Shown here piece after piece: positions 21,722-31,176 of a stretch of DNA of 64,000 bases. Each line of letters opens with the position of its first letter. Positions within the stretch are counted from its first letter, which is position 1. The notes below the pieces were generated by a model. It worked only from the letters and a program-made list of their open reading frames with translations. It was not told where the DNA came from and ran no database searches. A program made the position numbers and the translations under genes. Source of the DNA: Flaveria trinervia (taxonomy: Eukaryota > Streptophyta > Magnoliopsida > Asterales > Asteraceae); the NCBI GenBank assembly GCA_025506515.1, contig JACCIX010000677.1, positions 1 to 64,000 on the forward strand, written 5' to 3'.

Positions 21722-22800
21722 TTAACCAGGTGTAATAGGAACCCAAGATTGAACAACTTTATCTTTTGATGAAACAGATTTTTTACAGAAGAAATTATTG
21801 ACTAATTTTGTTAATTTATTTCCAAAGCAGTTCCTATTAGAAGGACCATGAATCAAAGTAGGACAGTTCTTGACAAGATGGTCCTCTTGACCACACCTGA
21901 AGCAATGAGGTTTGAGTCTAGTTCTGTGATGTGATGAGGTAAACATAGGATCAATGATAATTTCCTCATCATATTCAGATAAACTAGAATCAATGTCACC
22001 AAATGACTCATACAAGCCATGAGTTTGACGTTTATTTAAACAAGAATTGTTATTTACAAAAATAGATGAAGATTCGTCCGACGTGCCGGTAGAACTAGTT
22101 CCACTGGTATTGGTGTTAGATGAAGTAATTCGTTCATCAGATAAAGTCATATTTAATCGAGTGAAAGATGGAATATTGTGAGAAAAGAACTTTTCAAAAC
22201 AATTAGTTTTAATTTGCTCAGTAGGTTTTGAAGAAAGATCAGTTGCATCATAATCATTACCAGAACAAAAGATATCACAACCATGAACTGAATTACAAGA
22301 TGTAATCAAACTACCATGAGAACATGAGACAACAGAGTCTGTTACAGGCGAACTAGAAACAAAAACAGAATTTAAACTAGACTTGTGATCTAAAACGGAT
22401 TGCTGACAATCAGGTGTACTAATACTAGTGCGTCCAAGCCCACTAGTTGATCCATAGTCGTAGTCTTCATGAACATGCTTAGAGTTAATCCTCTCTAAAC
22501 CTGCAGACATACTATCAGTATCTGTTTTGATTAAATCATAGAAGGATGAGGAGTAGGAATCGGAAAATAACAGTATGTACTAGGCGGAGGATAAACCTTA
22601 ACATTTTCATAACCCAATCCTGTTTTAATCCTCGCTTCCCGTTGAGATTTACATAGATTATCATGTTTCATCCCTGATATAGTCCATTTATCTAACTTTG
22701 ACTCAAGTTTGCTTGCTTCAAATTCAGCAAGGGCAACCCTTTCGGTCAAAGTGTTAATCTCGACATTTCTTTCCAAAACGATTCGTTTTAAGTGATCATT
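21722..22800 (-). CDS. Element B gag C-terminal region with second CCHC knuckle
   Basis: The 262-codon frame 22510-21722 is Ser/Asn/Thr-rich and carries HCFRCGQEDHLVKNCP, a CCHC knuckle, near 21890, ending in VVQSWVPITPG. The neighbouring frame 22776-22531 is coiled-coil-like (ERVALAEFEASKLESKLDKW) and continues the same protein. This is the long linker between gag core and protease found in Sirevirus-like gag. B2 has the corresponding knuckle (CFECGKEGHVVKKCP) at 53520. A frame break lies near 22520. Confidence 0.75.
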
Positions 22801-23033
22801 TTCTTTTAAAGCCTCATTTAATTTAACAAAATATTTTGATTCATTGATTCTAAGTTCATCATTAATACGCTTTAAATCCTTTTCGTTATCAATTAAAAGA
22901 CCATTAGCTTTATAAATCCCAATAATCTAACTTTACAAGCAGATGAGCACATATCCTGTATTACCTCATATGGAAGTCCCATTACCATCCTTTCAGCAGC
23001 TATGGCTTTGTCACATTGGCATACTGGATTACT

Positions 23034-23468
23034 TCACTTCTTTTCCTCCATAGTAGCAGCAACATCATCATTATCCTTTCTTTGCCCAGTGCATGAACTT
23101 CCTTTCTCACTTAAACTTGCAGTTTTATCTTCCCCAATTCCAACATCTTTTTCTTCTTCCTCATTTATAGATGACACATCTTCTCTTTTGAATTCCTTGA
23201 AAAGATCAAATCCATCTTTACCATCTTCCTTCTCACTCTTTTCAACAAACTCAGCAACTAAAGCATGATTTATCTCAGTTCTTGTTTCCTCAACCTCAGC
23301 ACTCCAATCAAAGTTAGAAATCAAAGCAGTCTCCTTTTTGTGATTCACATCTTCCTTCTCTTTCTCAGCTGTTAGTTTTGGGACTCTAGAATTACTAGGA
23401 TCGGTGACAATTGGTAATGGACATTCACGTTTGAAGTGTCCCAATTGTTTACAATTAAAGCATCTCAA
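23034..23468 (-). CDS. Element B gag, first CCHC knuckle segment
   Basis: It begins RCFNCKQLGHFKRECPLP, a canonical CCHC zinc knuckle used to bind genomic RNA, and continues as a Glu/Lys-rich acidic stretch (EKEKEDVNHKKE, KREDVSSINEEEEKDVG). It is separated by a frame break at about 23520 from the gag core. With 21722-22510, element B gag holds two knuckles about 500 codons apart. Confidence 0.8.
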   Translation of the reverse strand: MRCFNCKQLGHFKRECPLPIVTDPSNSRVPKLTAEKEKEDVNHKKETALISNFDWSAEVEETRTEINHALVAEFVEKSEKEDGKDGFDLFKEFKREDVSSINEEEEKDVGIGEDKTASLSEKGSSCTGQRKDNDDVAATMEEKK

Positions 23469-23522
23469 TTTGGACTTATCAAATCCCAGTTTTGAATTAG
23501 ATGTTTGACCACCAAAGTTCTT

Positions 23523-24577
23523 TCATCCAGTTCTTTCCATAAATCTTAGAGCTCTAAGGGTCAACATAGCCATCTGCCATTGGATATCAGTTTCTTCAAG
23601 ATCATCAGGATCCACCTGATACATGTCTTCCATAGTCATTCCTTTCCCTTTCAATTCTCCGGCTATGAGTGCTTCATAGCTTTGAACGAACATTCCAAAA
23701 AGAGCCATTGTTTCTGATGGAATTGATATTTCAACATTGGTCTTAGAATTACCTAGATCTCTTCCAACACTACTCTTTCCACCCGAGAAAGTACTTGTAT
23801 TAATCCCTCCCTGAATTGAATTCTGGATTTGAGAGTTTGCAGCGGATGACAATAAAGCATCATTTTGAGAAAAACCAGATGTGGGCATCATAGTCTGGTT
23901 AAATTCACGTCTTTTCATATCCAACTCAAAAGATTTCAACTTATTGATAATATCCATCAGCTTGTAGCCTGTGAACCCTCTTTCTTGTTTAAGCATCCTC
24001 AGCTGAAGACTCCACTGAGGTGGAAGAGAATCAAGAAGCTTGTTAACTTGTTCATTGTTGGAAAGCCTTTCATCATATTTCTTTAAGGTGCTTGAAACAG
24101 TTAAGAAATGATTTGTGAGATCTGTCAAACTCTCGTTCTTGTATCCAACAAAGGAATTGAATTCCTTCTTAGCCTGTATGCTCTTATCCTTTACCAAATC
24201 TGCATTACCATCATAAAATTCACATAGGGCATCGTAGAGAGATTTAGCATTTTTATGCTCTGCAAAACGGTTGTAAATGTCTGCTGCCAGACAGAGAGTT
24301 AGAGCACCAAAAGCCTTTGGTCACCATCGATCAATTTCCGATCCTTTTCAGTATAGGATGATGGGTCCTTGTTTTGAGAGACAACATCACCAACAGTAGC
24401 CATTGGTATGTGAGGAACAGAAGTAATCGATTCCTATTGATTATGATCAGTGTAGAAGAAGAAGGATTTGAGACATCTCTTCCAATCTTCAAAATTGTCA
24501 TCATTAATGAGTCTTGGAGGCCTATTGGGTGCAACACTTTCAAGATCAGCAAGTGTGAGTGTGGTTAACTTCGACAT
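23523..24577 (-). pseudogene. Element B gag core
   Basis: The probable start codon is at 24577, reading MSKLTTLTLADLESV with NFEDWKRCLKSFFFYT soon after (the copia gag W..R segment). After frame breaks near 24400-24200 it continues in 24197-23523 as KKEFNSFVGYKNESLTDL, NNEQVNKLLDSLPPQW, a typical gag pattern (LL.SLP..W), and YKLMDIINKLKSFELD. It belongs to the copia gag (UBN2) family. It is on the minus strand directly after the leader and primer site. Confidence 0.75.
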
Positions 24578-24965
24578 TCTAGTTTCGGCAGAAAAGAAAA
24601 TAATTTTGCTGACACTTTCACAGAAAAAGATAACTTCGCAGACAATTTCGAAGAAAAACTACTTTCGCAGATACTTTCGCTGTGGAAGCTAATTTCGCTA
24701 ACAATTTTGGCAGCACTTTCGCTAACCCAAAGTCACAACAGGCTTAGTTTCGCTGGTAAATTCGCAGGAAACAAAATTGAACTTTCGTTCAAAAACAATT
24801 TCAGCAGCAATTTCACTTGTTAACTGTGCACTGTCACTATTGAACTTTCGTTCAAAAGACTAGTTCGCAAAACCACTAGAAAACAATTTCAATAGCAATA
24901 TAACCCATAGTTTCGCTAGAAGAAGATTGGCAATTTCGCTGTCAGAACTGCAATTTCGTTGATCG
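24578..24965 (-). repeat. tttcgc-word array in element B leader
   Basis: The untranslated leader between primer site and gag start is filled with tttcgctgac, ttcgcagaca, actttcgttcaaaa and related words, more than a dozen in under 400 bp. The same words occur in B's LTR and spacer. Confidence 0.7.
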
Positions 24966-25175
24966 ATCCCAAAACCCTTTTTCAACCCAAAATCAATCTG
25001 AAATCATCCAATGGTCAATGAATTGAGATCTGATGATTATAAGATCTTACTCAATCAAAAACTAGCAGAATTCAATCAATTTCCATATCAAAAACACCTC
25101 ATAATCCAATGAAAATTGATTGAAACTAGATATTGAACTAAAACCACCAAAAACTCAACAAATCAAGAGCACTAA

Positions 25176-25188
25176 GGCTCTGACACCA
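25176..25188 (-). promoter_or_regulatory. Primer binding site of element B
   Basis: The minus strand reads tggtgtcagagcc three bases after the LTR end (ccaaca), complementary to initiator-Met tRNA with one common variant base. Confidence 0.75.
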
Positions 25189-25191
25189 TAT

Positions 25192-25609
25192 TGTTGGTCC
25201 ATTTGATCGAATTACAGTGCAAATGATATAAAGAATCATTCAATATCCAACAAACATGCTAAACAACGATAATAGAGAGGATTGAACAAAATAATAACTC
25301 GTTCAAGATAAGACAATGATCAATAACAATCAATAACAAAAAGCACAATGATATTTCTGTAAAAATAACTACTTGAAAAGGTAGCTTGCAACAATGATTC
25401 ATGATTAGGGTTTTGCAAGCTTTCCCAACAATGAAATTAACATGAGTATATATAGCAGTCTTAGTTCTGCAGAAAGTTTCGCTGCCAGCGAAACTGTCTT
25501 GCAGAAACTATAGATTCGCCCATCAAAACATTAAATTCGCCAGGAAAACCAAACAACAAACTATGAGTGAACTTACAGTTTCGCTCATAGTTTCGGTAGA
25601 CTGCTAACA
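25192..25609 (-). repeat. Element B 5' LTR
   Basis: The plus text tgttggtcc...gctaaca is bounded by TG/CA and directly follows the primer site. On the minus strand tgctatatatactc near 25450 is a likely TATA box. gtttcgctgccagcgaaac near 25470 is a near-perfect palindrome of the element's word. The outer end (25609) is inferred from TG/CA only, because the other LTR is missing. Confidence 0.6.
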
Positions 25610-25711
25610 TACAAAAATCTAAGTACATACAAAAGGAAACTAACAAGAGTTGTATTACAAGTAAAGTAAACAATCTAAACTAAGGTGAGTCCAACCTATA
25701 CATGATCTTCA

Positions 25712-26209
25712 ATTCCATAATGAATCGTTCCACTTATGGTCAAATAACTTGAAGCTGCCTCTTCAAGAAATAAATCTGTTAGATTTTTATCTTAGGATTT
25801 CCACCTCACACAAAATCACAAAAACATTTTTAGTTTTGTCTTTTTAATGTTAGCTCTTTTGTTTGTTTTAACATTCAGTCAATTTAGAGTTATATGTCGG
25901 ACTATGTTGTGGTATTCAATCTGGGATTAAATTACTTAAAAGGTTCAGATCTGAGGTTTGGTCACCTCAGACGTGGCCCATTTAAGTAATTAATCCCAGA
26001 TTGAATTCCACGACATAGTCCGACATATAACTCTAAATTGACTAAATGTTAAAACAAAACCAAAGAGCTAACATTAAAAGATAAAACTAAAAATGTTTTT
26101 GTGATTTTGTGTGAGGTGGAAATCCTAAGATAAAAATCTAACAGATTTATTTCTTGAACAGGCAGCTTCAAGTTATTTTGACCATAAGTAGAATGATTTA
26201 TTATGGAAT
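25712..26209. repeat. Near-perfect 0.5-kb palindrome (fold-back element)
   Basis: Arms 25712-25956 and 25965-26209 are reverse complements with few mismatches and balanced small indels. The loop is tttggtca. Matching outer text includes attccataatgaatc against its complement at 26195-26209, and inner text includes ttatcttaggatttccacct against its complement near 26120. Weaker complementarity extends about 20 bp further on both sides. There is no ORF. It could be a fold-back MITE or an inverted duplication; I see no clear target duplication. Confidence 0.85.
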
Positions 26210-26225
26210 CATACAGGAAATCAAC

Positions 26226-27183
26226 TCATTCCGGACGTGTTACCAAAATCATTTGATGCTAGATTCTTGTTTTCATCAAGAGTCATCAGCAAATTAAAGA
26301 AATCAAACTAGTACTATAAGACGCACACATTGATTTGGACTTTCAAGATTGAGCCATTCGCCTGAATGGAGTTGTCCGAATGAGTCAGTCGCCCGACTGA
26401 AGGTGATCGACTAACCCAATCACCCGACTGAGTTCTAATCGCCCAAATGAAAAGAGCGAATGGATCTAGTCCTCCGATTGAAACCAGATTCAACATAAAT
26501 AGGGCCATAGTCGATCGCACATACTTATCACCCCTTAATTTCCCTAAAATCAAATATCGTGCCGTTACTCTGTCAAAATTTCTTCCGACCTTACTCAACT
26601 TAAAATTTCGGTATTCTGACGATTGCTAGTTGTTATACAGGTACAATGTGGTGAACCTACATAAATCACAATCGATTTGTGCCCTAAATCAATGAATTCA
26701 GCCCTAACCAAGAACCAAAACTAAGTTGGACAAATTAACTAATAAAACTAAGTAAAATGTTGAAATCAAGTTATTAGGTGCTAAGTAGGGTTAGTTCAAG
26801 TCTAATGAGCCAAACCACGATGTCTAATATTATGATTTGCTCATAATTTGAATCTCAATCAAACAGACAGTAAGTCATGCGACTAGACACACAGATGAAC
26901 TACAATCGCACGACTGAGCTGGACAAATGACTCAGTCGGCCGAATGAACAATGCATATGAGATCAGTCAGCCGACTGAACCAGTCACAGGTTCAGTCGAC
27001 CGATTGAACTCAGTCGCATGATAAGTCACCTGATTGTATTCAGTCGCATGTTTGGTCAAACGACTGAACCCAGTCGTATGGTTCAAATGCACGATTGAAC
27101 CAGACTGATCTCAAACAGGTTAATTTGAAATGGTTTTCATTTGTGTGATGATTTAACTTGTATGCTTCTTGTGTTACAGATTG
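26226..27183 (+). other. Element T non-coding spacer with cagtcgcacgactgaac-type words
   Basis: No ORF with recognisable motifs. Two clusters of near-palindromic words (cagtcgcccgactgaag, cagtcgcatg, cacgactgag, cagtcggccgaatgaac) lie at about 26340-26480 and 26870-27110. The same words appear in T's LTR at 30560-30730. In Sirevirus-like order this would be the gap between RNase H and the 3' ORF. No gag-pol is present upstream. Confidence 0.6.
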
Positions 27184-28429
27184 ATGGCTGATATGTGGAC
27201 CATCAACACCAAGCATAATATTTGTGCTCATCTGGACGCCACCACTCGGAACGCTGTCGAGTTTGCTGGCATCATAGCTTCCTAAAGGGATCACGGATAC
27301 ACCGAGCCATATCTACACCATGCAATCCCTACAGGTCTATACAACAGGCCTTCTAGGAGGGTGCACCAGTGATCGATCTCGTGAGCCCTACTGCATCAGG
27401 AGTACTATATTTGGACAAGATATAGAGGTGATAGTTGTAGATCTTAGACGAGTACTGGATCTGGGTGATGATGCTAATCACCCAACTAGACTTCGCCCTC
27501 TAACTGTGAGGGGATGCTTCCTCAAGATGAAGTACTCTGAGGACATCAATGCAGGTGTTCTAAACAAAAGCAACGTGTGTCCCCAGTTCAAGTACTTGGC
27601 ACATGTGATACTGAAGTGCATAGCTTCGAGGAGGGGTGGCTTTGATGACCTATAAGACCAAATCCAGAATGCCTACGTGGCACTGGTGCTAAACCGCCCC
27701 TTTAGCTTCTCCATCATGATCTTTGCATACCTAATAAAGAATCTTAAGGCCAAAGGCAAGGTGGGCTTCTGTATGTACCCAAGATTCTCACAGATGATTA
27801 TTGATGAGAAGCTGCCTTCCTTGTCTAAGGAGAGCCATGATGCGATATCACTTGAGGTGATGGATGACACTACTTTGGGCCGCATGAAGGTCTACAGGGT
27901 AAAGCAATTCACACCCCTTGTGAGGAGACTGTTGAGCACCTGGCCCGGGAGGATTACATGTCCTCGGCAAGGCGTAAGTGGTGCCATGAGGAGATTGACT
28001 CAGATGTTGAGCATATTGCTCTTCCATCTGATGACTTCGATGATGATGACGATGACACTGGTGGAGAGTCTGGCCCCACAACTTCTAGGGCCATAACTGC
28101 ACATGCTACACCTCCACCACCCACTCATGCAGATACCACCACCGCTAGTTTCCATCAGGATTTCTATCCTCCTGATGAGGAGGAAGAGAGTGATAAGGAG
28201 CCCTTATCCAGGATAGTGGGCAGCAGGGTGGTTGCCACCGACCGAGGCATTCAGGAGGTTGTAGGACGCCCTAGCGAGTCTGGGGAGACTGCAACCGACC
28301 CTAGTTATACACCAGGTCAGCCCAGCAGCATCCTAAGGGAAGCATCCACCTTAAGGGGCATGAGGAGGAAAAGGATGGCTTAGGCCCATGGGATAAAGAT
28401 GAAGAAGAGGAGGATGACATTCATCACCA

Positions 28430-28660
28430 CCATAGCCACCACTACTACCACTCCTCCATCACCACTACCACCATTCCACCCACCACCACCATTCCACCCA
28501 CCACCACTATTACTACTTCACCCACCACCACCACTACCTCAGCCACTCCACCACTTACTCACACGATATCCACCACCACTACAGCTTACCCATCACCACC
28601 CATACACATACCACCTCCCATATTCACCATTGCCACCACCACCACCTCAAGCCACTAGGC
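28430..28660 (+). repeat. CCA/CCACC low-complexity repeat
   Basis: About 230 bp of accaccacc/ccattccac units within the T 3' ORF. Depending on frame it encodes Pro-, His- or Thr-rich sequence. Confidence 0.85.
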
Positions 28661-29013
28661 AGGACCATCATATCACCCATCCTTTCCCTCAGGATCATCA
28701 CTACCTCCCAGTGGGATAGAAGAACAGCTTTCAGCACTAAACCGTATGGAGCTGAAGCTGTTAGCCGCCGATGACGAGAAGACTGCTGAGCTCAGACAGT
28801 TAGTGGAGCATACTCTTGCACAATCACAGCAGATCTCTCAGCAGGCACAGGAGATTGTGGAATAGGCTCAGGAAATGGTTGCTCAGAGAAAAAAGATTTC
28901 CCAACTCAAGGAGCAAAATGTGTTATCTACTAAGAAGATCGAGGAGTTGGAGGATGCTAAGAGGACCATCCTGCTCAAACATAAGGGCACCAAGGACGAG
29001 CCTTTGAAGATCA

Positions 29014-29130
29014 GAGAGGGCGATGGTGATGATGGTGATGATAGAGATGATGATGATCGTGATGATGATGATGATGATGATGGTAATGATGATGGTGATG
29101 ATGAAGGTGATGATGAAGATGGTGGAGACA
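29014..29130 (+). repeat. (GAT)n trinucleotide repeat
   Basis: An imperfect gatgatgatggtgatgat run. In the likely coding frame it gives an Asp-rich acidic tract after a coiled-coil. Out-of-frame readings give Met-rich or Ser-rich ORFs that are not real genes. Confidence 0.9.
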
Positions 29131-30251
29131 ATGAAGGAGGAGGAAATTCATCTGCTTCGGGTGCACAGGAAGCTAGTGAGAGGCGGACCAAAAATAGTCA
29201 AGATCCAGGTGCCTCGACATCAGCCCCGATCGCAGAAGAACACATGATCCAAGACAAAAGTAATGCATAATTGATTGTGTAATTTAAATCATGTGTAATT
29301 TGAATATTGTATTAAAACTTATGTGCTTGAATGTTTATGTATATATATTTAATGTTTACTGTCTTGATTATTTACTCATGCATGATGTGTTAAATGTTTT
29401 AAATCAAGCAGATCCATATTATCAGCGAGATGACTTCGATCTTGCTCCCCTTCAGCAGATGTTGAAAACAAAAAGGCTGAATGGGCGGCTTGTTTTGCCG
29501 AGCTCCATGCCCAATGCACAGTGCCAAAGCCGAGTGCCTACGCCAAGCTCTACAAAGTAAAGAAGCATCTTAAGGTGTCTGACAAGATTATCATACAGGC
29601 TTACTTTGAGGATCTTAATGAATATGCTATGAAAAGGGAGAAGGGAATCGAGTACTTCAGATTTCCACATGATTTGAAGACTCTTCTTGGTTTTGAGCTC
29701 AACCGGTTGGCACGCCTGAACCTGCTGTATGCCGACCCCATGAAGATGTCAGGCTGGTTTGAAGTTGCGTTGAAGAGAGAATACCACACATGATGGGTTA
29801 ATTTCAAGCCTCAACAACCTATGAGGTACATTCAAAGGTCAGAGGTGGACCCAAGGATTGGAAACCAAAAGTGGTGTTGAAGTGGAGTCCTCCGCGTACT
29901 ATGTCTAAGATCCCATTGAGGGAAATGCCACAAGACTTCACTCCCCACTTCAAGTAGTGGTATTATGACTGGCGAACAGGAAAGGCAGTCATAGTATTAT
30001 AGAAAGAGAGCCAAATGGAGACCATCCGGGTATTTGGCGAATGTGGCTAACCAACCAATCAGTGAATGATGTTTATACTTTATACAGGTGGACACAATTC
30101 TATGATCCGCAGGATATTATACAGGCCCTCCAATTTCACAATGTAATAAGACTCTGCTTTGGATTTGAGATACACGCTGGAGTCACAGTCGAGGAGATGC
30201 ATAAGAAGTTTGACGAGCTAATGAAGGGTGCGAGACAATAAAGGAAACTAG

Positions 30252-30265
30252 GTCCAAGGGGGAGT
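30252..30265 (+). promoter_or_regulatory. Polypurine tract of element T
   Basis: ccaagggggagttt immediately precedes tgtagatcc, the LTR start. It is nearly the same as the SIRE tract. Confidence 0.7.
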
Positions 30266-31015
30266 TTGTAGATCCATATGTACCTAGTTTACGATCTTAA
30301 TGTAATATGTCTGTCATGTCCTAAATGTAATGAAACGTATGAGTTGAATGAAACATATTATATGGTTGCTGATCTTAATGTTAATGTTTCAATGTATGTT
30401 TTAATGTTTATCATTTATTAAGACATATTGAACCAACTGTATAGGTTTGAGGTTGTTTAAATAGATCATAGTCAAATACTGATTGAAAAAATATTCAAAT
30501 TTAGTCATATGAAGTTCTCATGTGAATGGCCCATGCTAAAGGACCATACGCTTGAACAACTTCATGCTAATGAACAAGTCGCATGACTAAACCAGGAGAC
30601 TGGATCAGTCGCATAATTGTGACATGAGATTGACTCAGTCGCACGACTGAACACTTAGTCGTGCGAATGGATCAACCGCATGAATCAGTCGCACGACTAA
30701 ACCATGCTAATGGTTCAGTCGCACGAATGAGTAACCCTAACCTATAAATACCACTTAATTCGTGGAAAAAGGTAACACTTTCAATATTTCGACTCCTACT
30801 CATACCCTAGCCGTCCAGAACGTCCAAGAAAGCCAGTCCAAGTTCATAGATCGTTCTTGATCGATTCCTATTCGTTTTTAACATTTTGTTTAATCTTATA
30901 TCGATCGGGTTAACGTTCTCACTGATTGGATCGCCAATCCAATAGGATTCCGCACTATTTGATTCGGTATACACGTAAATCGGTTAGTACTCTGTCTAAT
31001 ACACGATCCCTAACA
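30266..31015 (+). repeat. Element T 3' LTR
   Basis: It runs tgtagatccatatg to gatccctaaca, 750 bp, after a polypurine tract. The U3 carries the word array (cagtcgcacgactgaac, cttagtcgtgcgaatgg, cagtcgcacgaatgag) at 30560-30730, just upstream of a TATA box cctataaata at 30741. No second copy is in the window, so the right end is set by the CA terminus. Confidence 0.65.
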
Positions 31016-31176
31016 TCAATTTAGAAATGTTAATTAAGAAGTTTGTACAAAAAATAATAATTATTAAAGCATAGGGACTAAAACTGTCAAACTATGAAAC
31101 CCAACCCCTTTTACCCTCTCTCTCCTCGGTTTTCCGGCCGCCGGTCGGCCAAGCCGGTGTGGCGCTGGTGAGACCC
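31016..31176. other. Short unassigned segment
   Basis: AT-rich text followed by a CT-rich and GC-rich stretch (ccggccgccggtcggccaag). It holds no ORF of note and matches nothing else in the window. Confidence 0.4.

Larger units (their letters stand above)
3959..25609 (-). mobile_element. Element B: Sirevirus-like Ty1/copia element, interrupted by copia A
   Basis: Reading leftwards: 5' LTR 25609-25192, iMet primer site, leader, gag, protease, integrase, RT and RNase H (24577-18404), a long spacer (18400-16736 resuming at 4715-4446), then a 3' ORF remnant. Copia A is inserted in the spacer: the tttcgc-word array is continuous across 4715 and 16736 once A is removed. The 3' LTR is missing, cut by SIRE-1. 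Stops inside conserved pol motifs occur where Gln codons are expected. A plus-strand relative (B2) shares the spacer at 54360-55320. Confidence 0.65.
27184..30250 (+). pseudogene. Element T 3' ORF (Sirevirus-type additional ORF), frameshifted
   Basis: It starts at ATG 27184 with HNICAHLDATTRNAVEFAG, matching NCVAYLTKSPIWAKFDTAID in SIRE-2. FWEGAPVIDL then corresponds to the FW segment. In another frame, 27320-27655 has VVDLRRVLDLGDDANHP. 27677-28096 has the core FSFSIMIFAYLIKNL and FCMYPRFSQMIIDE. A Pro/His/Thr-rich low-complexity region (28400-28700), a coiled-coil (28875-28990), an acidic Asp-rich repeat (29020-29130) and C-terminal pieces (29521-29793, 30041-30241) follow. The function of this ORF class is unknown. 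Frame shifts and stops show it is inactive. Confidence 0.7.

Noticed and set aside
28399..28719. Pro/His-rich ORF
   Set aside because: Generated by the CCA repeat; at best a low-complexity part of the T 3' ORF, not a gene.
28883..29247. Ser-rich and Met-rich ORFs over the GAT repeat
   Set aside because: Alternative frames of a trinucleotide repeat.
31016..31176. Possible 5' end of a host gene (CT-rich then GC-rich text)
   Set aside because: Too short, no open frame continuing, and cut by the LTR-like block Z.
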